The notes under the pieces were generated by a model. The model was not told the origin of the DNA and made no database searches. It saw only the letters and a program-made list of their open reading frames with translations. From Paenibacillus sp. DCT19 (GTDB lineage: Bacteria; Bacillota; Bacilli; Paenibacillales; Paenibacillaceae): a stretch of 64,000 bases of DNA. Below, in pieces: positions 36,431 through 50,811 of this stretch (positions within the stretch are counted from its first letter, which is position 1; every line of letters begins with the position of its first letter). The stretch spans positions 2,801,501 through 2,865,500 of the forward strand of contig NZ_CP029639.1 of assembly GCF_003268635.1 (NCBI RefSeq). The letters run 5' to 3'. The position numbers and the translations under genes are program-made.

Positions 36431-37096
36431 ATGAAATTTTTCATCGATACAGCAAACTTAGAGGATATCAAAAAAGCGTATAAAATTGGTGTACTTTCAG
36501 GCGTAACAACTAACCCATCTTTGGTTGCCAAAGAAGGCATTAAGTTTGAGGATCGCATTGAAGAGATTTTGCGTGAAGTGCCAACGGTTGAGTCCGTATC
36601 TGCTGAGGTTACTCCAGATGCTCTTACTGCAGAAGAAATGATTGCACAAGCGAATGAGTTGATCAAAATCAACAATAACGACAAAAACATAACAATTAAA
36701 CTGCCAATGACACTCGCAGGTTTGGAAGCTTGCCGTTATTTGACGGAGAAAGGTGTAAAAACAAACGTTACACTGATCTTCACTGTTAACCAAGCGCTTC
36801 TGGCGGCTCGTGCCGGCGCAACATATGTATCTCCGTTCTTGGGACGTCTGGATGATATCTCAGAAGATGGAGTACAACTGGTTGCCAAAGTTGCTGAGTT
36901 GTTCCGTACACATAACTTGGATGCACAGATCATTGCAGCGTCTGTTAGACATCCGGATCACGTTACACGTGTAGCAATGGCTGGTGCTCATATCGCTACA
37001 GTTCCATTCTCTGTCATTGAGCAGATTTCCAAACACCCACTGACAGATCAAGGTATGGAGAAATTCGCAGCAGACTGGAAAAAAACAGTACAATAA
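36431..37096 (+). CDS. tal: Transaldolase (small, TalC/FSA type)
   Basis: 221 residues, the short decameric class. [33 protein letters not shown] and the Schiff-base lysine K90 ([13 protein letters not shown]) are present. It transfers dihydroxyacetone units between pentose pathway sugars. TGGAGGG precedes the ATG. It sits 97 bases after zwf and 59 before gnd. Confidence 0.95.
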   Translation: MKFFIDTANLEDIKKAYKIGVLSGVTTNPSLVAKEGIKFEDRIEEILREVPTVESVSAEVTPDALTAEEMIAQANELIKINNNDKNITIKLPMTLAGLEACRYLTEKGVKTNVTLIFTVNQALLAARAGATYVSPFLGRLDDISEDGVQLVAKVAELFRTHNLDAQIIAASVRHPDHVTRVAMAGAHIATVPFSVIEQISKHPLTDQGMEKFAADWKKTVQ

Positions 37097-37155
37097 GGTC
37101 TGATAAGAATGTTAGATTGAGATAAAAATATAAACATGGACTTCGGGAGGACATA

Positions 37156-38573
37156 ATGAGTAAACAACAGATTGGTGTTATTGGATTGGCAGTAATGGGT
37201 AAAAACTTGGCTTTCAATATCGAGAGTAAAGGGTTTTCTGTATCGGTATTTAACCGTTCACCTGAGAAAACGCATGACCTCTTGAAAGAAGCTGAGGGGA
37301 AAAACCTAATCGGTACGTTCTCAATTGAAGAGTTCGTAGCATCTCTGGAATCCCCGCGCAAAATCCTGATCATGGTTCAAGCGGGTAAAGCAACAGATGC
37401 CACAATTGAACAATTGCTTCCTTACCTAGACCAAGGAGACATTATCATTGATGGTGGTAATGCGTACTTCCCTGATACTCAACGCCGCAGCAAAGAGCTG
37501 GAGGAAAAAGGATTCCGCTTTATCGGCGCAGGTGTATCCGGTGGTGAAGAAGGTGCTTTGAAAGGCCCAGCAATTATGCCAGGTGGTCAAGAAAGTGCGT
37601 ATGCCTTAGTTGAACCGATTCTGACAGCAATCTCGGCTAAAGTTGGCGACGATGCTTGCAGCACATATATCGGACCAGACGGTGCAGGACATTATGTTAA
37701 AATGGTTCACAATGGGATTGAATACGGAGATATGCAATTGATTGGTGAAGCCTACCACTTGCTCAAATCCGTATTGAACGTCTCTGTAGAAGAGCTACAT
37801 GAGATCTTCACAGAATGGAACCAAGGTGAGCTGGACAGCTACCTGATCGAAATTACAGCAGACATCTTCTCCAAATACGATCCAGAAACCGGTAAACCAA
37901 TGGTCGACGTGATCTTGGATGCAGCTGGACAAAAAGGAACAGGTAAATGGACAAGCCAAAGCGCGCTTGATCTCGGCGTACCGCTGTCCATGATTACCGA
38001 ATCCGTATTCTCCCGTTTCTTGTCTGCGATGAAAGACGAGCGCGTGGCAGCAAGCAAAATTCTGCATGGTCCTGCGACAGAAGCATTCTCTGGCGACAAA
38101 AAGCATTCATTGAGAATGTGCGTAAAGCACTGTTCGCAAGTAAAATCGTATCTTATGCTCAAGGCTTCGCTCAGATGCGTGCTGCATCCGATGAGTACGG
38201 CTGGGATCTGAAATACGGTAGCATCGCTATGATCTTCCGTGGTGGCTGCATCATCCGTTCACAGTTCTTGCAAAACATCAAAGAAGCATACGATAAAGAT
38301 GCAGCGCTCAAAAACCTGCTCTTAGATCCATACTTCCAAAATATCGTTGAATCTTACCAAGGCGCATGGCGTGAAGTCGTAGCTGCCGCTGTACAACAAG
38401 GAATTCCGGTTCCTGGCTTCTCCAGCGCGCTATCCTACTACGATAGCTACCGCACAGAGCGTTTGCCTGCAAACCTGCTGCAAGCACAACGTGACTACTT
38501 CGGTGCACACACGTTCCAACGCGTGGACAAAGAAGGTTCATTCCACTTCCAATGGATGGACACGAACGAATAA
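37156..38573 (+). CDS. gnd: 6-phosphogluconate dehydrogenase (one frameshift)
   Basis: About 472 residues, the normal length, when one A is added to the run at 38098-38102 (the reading becomes [15 protein letters not shown]). The N-terminus holds the cofactor site [16 protein letters not shown]; the catalytic region includes [19 protein letters not shown] and [16 protein letters not shown]. It decarboxylates 6-phosphogluconate to ribulose 5-phosphate and completes the zwf-tal-gnd operon. GGGAGG precedes the ATG. Confidence 0.95.
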
Positions 38574-38629
38574 ATATATGTTATAGATGGTACTTAAAAT
38601 GAATTAACTCCATTTATACAGCAAAAGGA

Positions 38630-38684
38630 CATCCTTCTGTTCCTTCATGAGTACAGACTCATGAAGGAACTAGGGTGTTTTTTT
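38630..38684 (+). terminator. Terminator of zwf-tal-gnd
   Basis: A 14-bp perfect stem (GTTCCTTCATGAGT with ACTCATGAAGGAAC) plus outer CATCC/GGTG pairing is followed by seven T. The rest of the gap to 38876 shows nothing else I can assign. Confidence 0.95.
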
Positions 38685-38876
38685 ATGTTTAACATCATGG
38701 TCGAAGAATGTTTGAATTTAAGTATCATCAAATTGTAATAAAATGTACGCAACTACTTGAGGTAAATAGATGCGTCGACCCCATTAACTACGTTATACTC
38801 ATGTATAGAGGTGAAATTTGTCTATTTGATTCAAATAACAACTTATACTTAATTTGACGTGGGGGTTAAGCTTGGC

Positions 38877-39980
38877 ATGTTTGTACTTGTAGGTATATTG
38901 TTTTTGCTTGTATATGGTCTTTTAGTGTTCTACATAGGATGGAGCGGTTGGAGCTGGATGAAGCCTGTTGTGGCAGCCAGATTCCGTTTGCTGTACATCA
39001 TTGTACTGGTGTTCCTGTCACTGTCGTTTATTTTGGCGAGAATGTTTGGTAACATTTCATTTTTGAGCATTATCGGTTCATACTGGCTCGCTATCTTCTC
39101 TTTGTTATTAATCATTTTGCCTGTTGCCCATTTAGTACTTTGGTTACTACGCTTAACTCGTATTCCAAGACATCACGCACATAAATGGGGCGGTGTGGTT
39201 ACGCTGATTCTGCTTCTGTCTACATTAGGATACGGTATTTTCAATGCGTATAGCCCAGTCGTTAGACAGTATAGTATCCAGGTGGATAAAAAGGTTGAGG
39301 GTATGGACAAACTCAAGATCGTGATGGCAGCAGATATGCACTTTGGACTGTTATCAGGCCCAGCTCATGCGAAGCGTATGGTAGAGGAAATTAATGCGCT
39401 CCAGCCGGATCTGGTGTTATACCCTGGTGACATTATTGATGACAATCTGGACATGTATCTGAATAGTGGGATTGCAGATATTATTCGTGACATCAAAGCA
39501 CCTTATGGAGTCTACGCTTCCTTGGGTAACCATGATAAGTTTGATGGGCCGATTGAAGATCTCATCGCGGCGTTAGAGAAGAGTAATATGCAAGTATTAT
39601 ACGATGATAAGATTATGTTAGATGATAAAATCACGCTTATTGGACGTAAGGATCGAACAGAGAAGGATCGTGCTGAAGTAGCGACATTGATGCAGGATAC
39701 GGATCTAAGTCAACCGGTGATCATGTTGGATCACCAGCCGTATGATCTGGATATTGCGGAGCAAAACCATGTGGATCTCGTTGTATCAGGTCACACGCAT
39801 CGAGGACAGATTGCGCCGGCACAGTTCATCACAGCAGCGATCTACGAGAATGACTGGGGTTATCTGCAAAAGGGTGATATGCATTCCATTGTGACCTCTG
39901 GATATGGCTTCTGGGGACCTCCAATTCGGACAAGCAGTCGCTCTGAGATTGTAGAGATTAATGTAACGTTTAAGCAATAG
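38877..39980 (+). CDS. Membrane-anchored metallophosphoesterase
   Basis: About 367 residues with four to five N-terminal hydrophobic segments (to about residue 125), then a calcineurin-like phosphoesterase domain of the YkuE type. Metal-binding motifs are complete: MAADMHFG, YPGDIIDDN, LGNHDKFDG, HQPYD and SGHTHRGQ. The active site probably faces outside or lies near the membrane. The start is uncertain: GTG 38859 overlaps the only purine-rich region (GTGGGGGTTAAG), so ATG 38877 is preferred. The substrate is unknown. Confidence 0.87.
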   Translation: MFVLVGILFLLVYGLLVFYIGWSGWSWMKPVVAARFRLLYIIVLVFLSLSFILARMFGNISFLSIIGSYWLAIFSLLLIILPVAHLVLWLLRLTRIPRHHAHKWGGVVTLILLLSTLGYGIFNAYSPVVRQYSIQVDKKVEGMDKLKIVMAADMHFGLLSGPAHAKRMVEEINALQPDLVLYPGDIIDDNLDMYLNSGIADIIRDIKAPYGVYASLGNHDKFDGPIEDLIAALEKSNMQVLYDDKIMLDDKITLIGRKDRTEKDRAEVATLMQDTDLSQPVIMLDHQPYDLDIAEQNHVDLVVSGHTHRGQIAPAQFITAAIYENDWGYLQKGDMHSIVTSGYGFWGPPIRTSSRSEIVEINVTFKQ

Positions 39981-39984
39981 TACT

Positions 39985-40010
39985 AAAGCCCTTCGTGAGA
40001 AGGGCTTTTA
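39985..40010 (+). terminator. Terminator of the metallophosphoesterase gene
   Basis: AAAGCCCTTC pairs with GAAGGGCTTTT around a GTGA loop, shortly after the stop codon. Confidence 0.92.
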
Positions 40011-40243
40011 TGTGGTTTCAAGATGATTAGACACCAGTATAAGCGATCATCCGTTGTTTACTCACTTTCCATGACTTTCAATCGTCCAATCTATATTTTG
40101 AATTAGACGAGATTTTCAATGGATCGCCATTAAAATCTGTGGGTCTGAGCTTGAGGCTTCTCTAAGAATGATGGGTTTTAGGTGTTTGTTCCTACATCAA
40201 AATGTAAATATTATAAAAGTACAGACAGTGGCAGGAATTTCTG

Positions 40244-40272
40244 TTGACACCGTTTTCAGCTTGTGATAAATT
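40244..40272 (+). promoter_or_regulatory. SigA promoter of the first licT-bgl operon with overlapping cre site
   Basis: -35 TTGACA at 40244-40249, a 17-base spacer and -10 TAAATT at 40267-40272. The sequence TGACACCGTTTTCA at 40245-40258 matches the CcpA operator consensus TGWNANCGNTNWCA at all fixed positions and covers the -35 region, so glucose repression is predicted. Confidence 0.85.
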
Positions 40273-40280
40273 ATATCCGA

Positions 40281-40356
40281 GGCTTGTTACCGGTAAAGCG
40301 GGCAAAACCACTATGGAAATGATTTTATTATTTCTGTTTTGGTTTTGCCCTTTTTT
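40281..40356 (+). promoter_or_regulatory. RAT antiterminator and overlapping terminator before licT copy 1
   Basis: A 29-base ribonucleic antiterminator (40281-40309; GG-CTTGTTA-CCG...CGG-GCAAAA-CC) starts almost at the predicted transcript 5' end. Its 3' half (GGGCAAAACC) is the left arm of a terminator whose right arm GGTTTTGCCC at 40341-40350 is followed by six T. This is the classic LicT/SacY switch. Confidence 0.93.
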
Positions 40357-40386
40357 ATGTCTCAAAATAAAGCAGGTGGGTCCATT

Positions 40387-41229
40387 ATGATTATCAAACA
40401 GATATTTAACAACAATATCGTCAGCACAGTGGATGATAAAAATCAGGAATTGCTGATCCTCGGCCGGGGTATCGGATTTAAGTTTAAAGCTGGCGATGAG
40501 ATTGACGAAGAGCGAATTGAAAAGGTGTTTCGTCTTCAGGATACATCGATTTATGAGAGATTCAAATCCATCGTGGCGGAAGTGCCCATTGAAATTCTGC
40601 AGGCAACGGATGATATCGTGACGCTTGCGCGGACGCAGCTGAATAAAACGATCAGTGACGGAATTTACGTCTCCCTGTCAGATCATATTCATTTTGCCGT
40701 TCAGCGGATGGAAAACGGCATGATTACGCGTAATCCACTCTCGTGGGAAGTACAGCATTTCTATAAGGCAGAGTACGATGTGGCTAGAGAAGCATTAACC
40801 TTGCTCAAGGAACGACTGGATATCGAGTTTCCTAAGGATGAAATTTGCAATATCGCTTTGCATTTCATTAATGCAGAAGTCAATGATTCAATGAATGATG
40901 TCACCCATCTGATGCAGTTGCTTCAGGAGATCATGAATATTATCAAATATCACTTTAATGTAGAATTGGATGAAGATAGTGTTAACTATTTCCGGTTCAT
41001 CACACATTTGAAATATTTCTGTCAGCGGGTCATTACACATTCGTCACATGATGATGCAGAAGAGTATTTGTACGAGGTCGTTCGGAAAAACTATCCGGAA
41101 ACCTTCAAATGTATTGGTAAGATTGAAGCTTTTATCCATAAGAACTATCAGTATGACATGACACATTCGGAGCAGTTATATCTGACGCTCCACCTGGAGC
41201 GGTTGATGAAGACCAAGCGAGATAGATAA
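40387..41229 (+). CDS. licT: BglG/LicT family transcriptional antiterminator
   Basis: 280 residues: CAT RNA-binding domain (about 1-58, MIIKQIFNNNIVSTV...), PRD1 (about 65-170, with histidines in DHIHFAVQR and ALHFINAE) and PRD2 (about 171-280, with THLKYFCQR and TLHLERL). When sugar is present, dephosphorylated PRD1 and HPr-phosphorylated PRD2 allow RAT binding. ATG 40387 with AGGTGG upstream is preferred to the upstream frame start at 40339 inside the terminator. It controls itself and bglP-bglA downstream. Confidence 0.95.
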   Translation: MIIKQIFNNNIVSTVDDKNQELLILGRGIGFKFKAGDEIDEERIEKVFRLQDTSIYERFKSIVAEVPIEILQATDDIVTLARTQLNKTISDGIYVSLSDHIHFAVQRMENGMITRNPLSWEVQHFYKAEYDVAREALTLLKERLDIEFPKDEICNIALHFINAEVNDSMNDVTHLMQLLQEIMNIIKYHFNVELDEDSVNYFRFITHLKYFCQRVITHSSHDDAEEYLYEVVRKNYPETFKCIGKIEAFIHKNYQYDMTHSEQLYLTLHLERLMKTKRDR

Positions 41230-41287
41230 ATGACTCACATCTATTGCACCATACACCAGTTGTAGTAACAACAATTGAATATTACTG

Positions 41288-41366
41288 GGCTTGTTACTGT
41301 TCAATCAGGCAATACCCGAATGAGATGACGTCAGAAATCTGCGTTGTATTCGTTCGGGTATTTTTT
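41288..41366 (+). promoter_or_regulatory. RAT antiterminator and terminator before bglP copy 1
   Basis: A second 29-base RAT (41288-41316, GG-CTTGTTA-CTG-TTCAAT-CAG-GCAATA-CC) overlaps a terminator: AATACCCGAA at 41311-41320 pairs with TTCGGGTATT at 41353-41362, then TTTTTT. Thus antitermination also acts between licT and the permease gene. Confidence 0.93.
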
Positions 41367-41392
41367 ATTGGAAAAATGAGGAGGAGCTCCAT

Positions 41393-44792
<3,400 letters not shown>

Positions 44793-44799
44793 TATCCTG

Positions 44800-44844
44800 G
44801 GCGGTTCTTGCATGTCGATGTTGCGGCGCAAGAGCCGCCTTTTG
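44800..44844 (+). terminator. Terminator of the licT-bglP-bglA operon
   Basis: GGCGGTTCTTGC pairs with GCAAGAGCCGCC (one mismatch), then TTTT. Confidence 0.9.
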
Positions 44845-44914
44845 ATTATGGCTGAAAAACAATAGCCTCCTAACATGTATGGTGATATACTGTGTTCGTA
44901 TCGGGGGGATCTAG

Positions 44915-45480
44915 ATGAATAAACCAATTATTGCAGTTGACATGGACGACACCATATGTCAGCTCGTGAAACGCGCTATATATCATAACAACATTAACTT
45001 CCCAACACATCCGCTGCGATACGAGGATATGCTTCATTGGGACACCTCTCACTTGCGCCATCCAGAGAGTACCCATGATGTTTTCTATGGTCGCCCGGGT
45101 CTGTTCGAAGAGTTAGAGCTATATGACGAATATGTAGTGGAAGAGATGGAGAAGCTGAACCAAGCGTATGATCTGATTATCGTTACGGCGGCGGAACCAA
45201 GGACAGTGGTAGAGAAGTGGAACTGGCTTCAAAAGTATATGCCTTTTATTACCGCAGATCAATTTATTACATGCAAAAGAAAAAATCTACTCGGCTTTGA
45301 TCTATTAATCGATGATGGTGCTCATAATTTGATCCCTGCGTATGAAGATGGCAAGAAAGTCATCTGTATTCCCATCCATGGAATGTAAAAGAACGGGAGC
45401 AGTATGGGTTTCCATTGATGTCCACATGGCATGGGGCGAAGCAGTACATCGATAGAATGCTTGAAACGGTAAACGTCTGA
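44915..45480 (+). CDS. 5'(3')-deoxyribonucleotidase-like HAD phosphatase (one frameshift)
   Basis: About 188 residues when one C is restored to the run at 45371-45373 (reading CIPHPWNVKEREQYGFPL). Motif I is AVDMDDTICQ; motif II lies in LIIVTAAEP and motif IV in LLIDDGAHNL. The form fits the NT5C-type deoxyribonucleotidase family, which removes phosphate from dNMPs. GGGGGG precedes the ATG. It stands alone between the bgl operon and the AraC gene. Confidence 0.87.
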
Positions 45481-45616
45481 TTAAACTATTCTATAAGTGC
45501 GTGTTCAATAAGTTCACTTTTGGTTATGGTGAATGTTTGGTGGTATCTCATCTGCTTATTATGCAACAACGAATTTTATAAATGATGAACTGGTCTTAGG
45601 CGTCTTGAGCTGCAGG

Positions 45617-46489
45617 TTAATCTGATGTATAGCTTTTGCGATACATATGGGGTGTAGTACCCGTAATTCTCTTGAAGACGGCGTAAAAAGTATCTACATC
45701 CCGGTAGCCGACCAATTCGGCGATTAGGCTGACATTATGTTGTGAACTCTTTAGGAGTTCACAACTTTTTTGTATGCGCAGATGTTGAAGATAGGAACCA
45801 AACGTCTGCCCTGTATGTTTTATAAACAAACGTCCGAGGTGTTTCTCGCTCCAGCTGGATATACGCACGAGATCACGTAGATGAATCCGTTCTTGAATAT
45901 GGTGACTCAGATACATAAGGATGTGTTCAAAATCATCTGTACTCGAATACGTTTGCATATAATCCTGTTGGTATTGTCGATAAGTTGTCACAACCAGTTG
46001 GCTAACCAAGGTGTATAGCATTGTTGAAAAGCCGGTGTCCAGAAGGGACGATTCTTTATACAGTCTAATCATTATTTCTTCAATCTGCTGATTATGATCT
46101 ACGACATGTACGTAAGGCATCTGATTAAGTTCTAGATGTTTGAGGTGATCGCATATCGCTTGCTCCTGAATGATTGTACTAAGCGTTGAGGTCAGTTCAG
46201 CATTAAACAGGCAGTTATAAATAATAAGTGGAGTCACGGATAGGTTGGGACTGGAAGGCCGAAATACATGAGGTATACCGATCGGGATAACAAACAGCAT
46301 ACCTTTGTGCACAGAAATGACGTCTTCACCAATATGATGAAAGCCCTTTCCTTCTGCGACATAACAATACTCTACGAAGTCATGTGCATGGAACGGGGCA
46401 TCAAAATTTTCCGAGCATCGATTCACAAATAATTTAAGACTATTGTTTAAAAAGAATTCACTTTTAAATAACTCAATCGCTGATCTCAT
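45617..46489 (-). CDS. AraC family transcriptional regulator
   Basis: About 290 residues with an N-terminal cupin-like sugar-sensing domain (FDAPFHAHDFVEYCYVAEG, then GMLFVIPIGIPHVFRPSS) and a C-terminal double HTH (LVRISSWSEKHLGRLFIKHT, SLIAELVGYRDVDTFYAVFK). It is divergent from the rhamnosidase gene (134 bases apart) and thus probably activates it in response to rhamnose or an oligosaccharide. ATG 46489 is chosen because the upstream in-frame GTG 46498 is part of the ribosome site GAGGTG. Confidence 0.92.
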   Translation of the reverse strand: MRSAIELFKSEFFLNNSLKLFVNRCSENFDAPFHAHDFVEYCYVAEGKGFHHIGEDVISVHKGMLFVIPIGIPHVFRPSSPNLSVTPLIIYNCLFNAELTSTLSTIIQEQAICDHLKHLELNQMPYVHVVDHNQQIEEIMIRLYKESSLLDTGFSTMLYTLVSQLVVTTYRQYQQDYMQTYSSTDDFEHILMYLSHHIQERIHLRDLVRISSWSEKHLGRLFIKHTGQTFGSYLQHLRIQKSCELLKSSQHNVSLIAELVGYRDVDTFYAVFKRITGTTPHMYRKSYTSD

Positions 46490-46622
46490 AGGTAACACCT
46501 CAATTCATGGCCGAATTACCGGGTTAATTCGTCTGTATCACCGGGTATGATCTCTCAGAGGATCGATATAATTATAGCGTAAGACAGAATATGAAACCAC
46601 GATGGAAAGGGATGTTTCTCTT

Positions 46623-49312
46623 ATGTTGACGGTTCATCATCTTCGCTGTGAATATAAAATAAATCCAATCGGTCTGGATGTGAGGTCACCAAGATTAAGC
46701 TGGCATCTACAATCAGACCAGCGAAACTGTGTTCAGGTCGCCTACCAGATTCAATTAGTTCTACCGGATTCGCATGAGCAGATCGTGTGGGACTCCGGTA
46801 AGGTAATCTCCAACCAATCCATACATGTTGAATTAGATGGCTGGCTCCCAGCGGCGCGAACAAGGTATGTTTACCGGATTAAAGCCTGGGATAACTTCGA
46901 GAACGAATCAGACTGGTCAGATAGCGCGTTCTTCGAGATGGGGCTAATGGATAGCTCGGATACTTGGCGAGCAGCATGGATCTCGGCACCATCGCCAGCA
47001 GAAGAGGAGAAGGATGAATCATGCCCGCGTCTACGCACGTCGTTTCAACTGAGTAAGCCGGTAACTAAAGCAAGAATTTATGTCACAGCCCTTGGGTTAT
47101 ATGAACTTCATTTGAATAATAAACGTGTGGGAGAAGCGTATTTTACGCCGGGATGGACGAGTTATAGTAAGCGATTACAATATCAAACGTACGATATTAC
47201 GGACTCTTTAGAGCTTGGTGAGAATACACTCGGCGCCTACTTAGGTGATGGATGGTATAAGGGATATCTGGGATGGAAGAATGAACAGCAATTTTATGGG
47301 AAAAGAACAGCCTTATTACTTGAACTTCACATCCTGTATGCAGACGGTTCAGAGGAATATATACTGACGAATGAACACTGGCAGTCTTCTTCAAGTGCAA
47401 TTCTGATGTCTGATATCTATATGGGGGAGACATATGATGCCCGCCTGGAAACTGCATGGACAGATATTGATCCGTCTTCCTGGTCGCCGGTAGAAATACT
47501 GGATCATCCGAAAGATATCATCGTTGCTCAAGAGAATGTACCCGTTACGCAAGTGGAACATCTTCAACCTATAGCTATACTTACCACACCGCAGGGTGAT
47601 CGTGTGCTTGATATGGGTCAGAACATGGTGGGATGTATGAAATTCACGATACAAGGTGAGTCAGGTCATGAAGTTGAGTTGTTACATGCCGAAATATTGG
47701 ATCATGACGGTAATTTCTACACGGATAATCTGAGAGCTGCCAAGCAGCGAATTCAGTATACCCTCAAGGGAGGCGAGGCCGAGACGTATGAGCCCCACTT
47801 TACGTTTCAGGATTCCGTTATGTGAAGTTGATTGGTTTCCCAGAAGTGATTAATCTGCAAGATTTTACAGGAGTTGTTCTCCATTCCCATATGGAGCAGA
47901 CGGGTGAATTCAAATGTTCTAGTCCTCTTGTGAATCAACTGCATCACAACATTTTGTGGGGGCAAAAGGGGAATTTCCTCGATGTGCCGACAGATTGTCC
48001 ACAACGTGACGAACGTCTTGGGTGGACGGGAGACGCACAGATGTTTATCCGAACAGCGTCCTATTTGATGAACACGGCTCCATTCTTCACGAAGTGGCTT
48101 CGTGATCTAGGAGCAGACCAGCGTGAGGATGGCGGAATACCCTTTTACGTGCCTAATCCGAGTAGTGATATATTCTCCAATGATATGCAAGATACAGCTC
48201 ACTCGTCAGCAGCCTGGGGAGACGCGGCGGTGATCTGTCCATGGACACTGTATGAAATGTACGGTGATAAACGACTGTTAGCTGAGCAATATGAAAGTAT
48301 GAAACGCTGGGTGGACTATATTTATAATCAAGGTGAGAAGCCTTATCTTTGGAATACGGGTTTCCATTTTGGAGATTGGCTAGCTCTAGACTCCAAACCA
48401 GATAGCTACATTGGAGCGACCGATTCGGATTATGTAGCGACAGCCTTTTATGCCTATTCTGTATCTTTAACTAGAAAAGCAGCCTTGGCATTGGCACAGA
48501 ATGAAGAAGCAGCGCATTATGGTGAATTACACGATCATATTGTTAAGGCATTTCGTGAGGAATTCGTAACACCTTCAGGTCGAATTGCGGTACCAACTCA
48601 GACGGCTGTAGTGCTGGCATTGCACTTTGATCTATTGGAGGAGTCTGGACGAGAACGAGCGATTGAGCAACTGAGCAAACTTATGGCTGAAGCGAATAAT
48701 CATCTGACTACGGGATTTGTAGGCACGCCTTATCTGAATCCTGTACTTAGCGAGACAGGACAACATGAACTAGCTTACACCTTACTATTTCATGAGGATT
48801 ATCCATCCTGGCTATATCAGGTCACTCAAGGTGCCACTACGATCTGGGAGCACTGGGATGGTATCAAGGAAGATGGCCGGATGTGGAGTGCTGACATGAA
48901 CTCATTCAATCACTATGCATACGGTTCAATTGGCGAATGGTTGTATCGTTATGTGGCAGGTATACGTGCAGACGAAGAACGTCCTGGTTTCCAAGCCATC
49001 CATATCGAACCACAACCAGGGCCTGGGCTAGAATGGGTAGAAGCTAGTGTGGAGACGATGTATGGGAAAGTGGTTTCCAGTTGGACACGACAAGAACAGG
49101 GTGAGATACAGCTCAGTGTAGTTGTTCCGGTGAATACGACAGCAACAGTTGTGCTTCCCAATGTAGTATCTGATACAGTCCTGCTTGATGGGGCAGCGTT
49201 GGATCAGGCTTCAGATGTAAATGGCATTCATTTAAAGGCTGATCAGCTTCAAGTGATGTTGGGATCAGGAAGTTATACATTTCAGTATCCGGTGCAGTTA
49301 ACGGAAGCGTAA
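46623..49312 (+). CDS. Alpha-L-rhamnosidase, GH78 (one frameshift)
   Basis: About 896 residues when one G is restored at 47810-47811 (reading FTFQGFRYVKLIGF). The N-terminus LRCEYKINPIGLDVRSPRLS and the second domain (ARIYVTALGLYELHLNNKRV) are typical. The catalytic segment TDCPQRDERLGWTGDAQMF carries the proposed general acid, and NHYAYGSIGEWLYR lies near the C-terminus. There is no signal peptide, so it is a cytosolic enzyme that removes L-rhamnose from imported glycosides. Start ATG with GAAAGGGA upstream. Partnered with the divergent AraC gene. Confidence 0.94.
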
Positions 49313-49487
49313 AGATCATGTATTTTGAAATGAATGTCGAACTGTGTAGTATGTTGGAATATATAGTCGAAAAATGATATGTATCACCATTGTATTAGCC
49401 TCGCTCGCTGATTAAAATGAAGCATGGAATCTGGATTGCGGCCGGAACCTATCTTCTTTTATATCAGGCATAAGCGAGGTTTTATGT

Positions 49488-50580
49488 ATGAATCAATCTG
49501 TTAATCGGCCCAAGCATATTGGCTATCTGGATTTCTATCGTGCCATTGCTATTATTGCAGTAGTTGCGATTCATGCTACTTCTACAGCAGTTACACATTA
49601 TGCGAAGAATACGTTCCAGCAAGAGTTTTATTATTTTTGGAATCAATTTTTCCAATTTGCTGTACCGGCATTTCTATTTTTGTCTTCGCTCGTGCTATTC
49701 TACAATTACAACTCTAAGGCGAGAGATCGTGGCTGGGTTCCGGCCTTTTACAAGAAGCGTTTGCTGTATATTTTTGTTCCTTATCTCGTATGGTCATTCA
49801 TTTACTTTGTCGTGAAGCAGGTTATTGCAGGTAAACAGCCTGTGGATCATTTGGAGCGATTTGCGGGCAACTCTTAACGGGAACTGCGCATACACATCTA
49901 TACTTCTTTCTGATTATTCTGCAATTTTATGTTATCTTTCCTATATTGTTGTCCTTAACGAGGCATGCTGTCTTCACCAAATATATGCCACTATACTTCA
50001 TTGCCGCACAGGCGGTGTTTTATATGATTCATCTTCAAGTGCATTTTGAACGTATGGGCAGTATGCTACCAAGTTATTTCATCGTCATTGGATTTGGAGC
50101 CTGGATGGGATTGAATTTCGAGAAAGCTCTTCGAATATTACATTCGTTTCGATTTGTTGTTCTTGCGGCGCTAATTGCCGGGGAGGCATTTTCATCTATG
50201 GTAGTTCATATGTGAAAATAATACTTGAAGACATGCCATTTGTTACATATGCATTATTGTTTGTATTTCGTAATCTGTTTACGTTGACGGCATGCTTACT
50301 GTTAATGCTAATCTGTGAGCAATTAGGGACTCGGAAAATAAAACATTCAAGCCCACTCAAGGTTAGAGCAATTTTGAATTCGCTTGGAACTGTCGCCTTT
50401 GGTGTGTTTCTCATTCATCCACTGGTATTGTTATTCTGGAGACGTGAGTTTACAACGGTGTTTGCCTCACATTTTAGTATGGGCATCATATTATCGTATC
50501 TTGCAGCTCTAGGATTGTCATGGTTACTTGCACTTGGTATTCGCAAAGTGAACTGGGGATGGGTATTAATTGGCCGTTAG
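49488..50580 (+). CDS. Acyltransferase 3 family membrane protein (two frameshifts)
   Basis: About 364 residues after restoring one G at 49865-49867 (reading ERFAGQLLTGTAH) and one at 50180-50183 (reading LIAGGGIFIYGSSY). About ten hydrophobic segments with the family start YLDFYRAIAIIAVVAIHATS, whose His is the catalytic candidate. It probably O-acylates a cell surface polysaccharide or lipid. Both breaks lie in G runs and both are needed to give one continuous protein. The ribosome site is weak (GAGG, 14-18 bases before the ATG). The 49313-49487 gap contains a long-range CCTCGCT/AGCGAGG pairing, otherwise nothing. Confidence 0.9.
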
Positions 50581-50615
50581 ATATTAAATATCATACTAAT
50601 ACATTGCTGAATGAT

Positions 50616-50661
50616 AGAGATTTCAAGCTTCCTAACGAGGATTGCACGAAATCTCTTTTTT
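50616..50661 (+). terminator. Terminator of the acyltransferase gene
   Basis: AGAGATTTC pairs with GAAATCTCT around a 23-base loop, followed by T-rich sequence. Confidence 0.85.
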
Positions 50662-50811
50662 ATTTTACTTGGAGCATGTATGATGGGTTAATGTTTAGTA
50701 AATTCAATATTTTGGAATTGGCGAGAGAGTTGCTGTAGACCTGCTTCCGAAGCAAATTTTGTTGAACTCATGGGTTACGCTGAAGGGAAATTAATAAAGG
50801 AAGTGAGAAAA

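Noticed and set aside
49488..50580. Degenerate acyltransferase pseudogene
   Set aside because: Both breaks are single-G losses in G runs like those in genes that must be functional, such as gnd; the rest is conserved.
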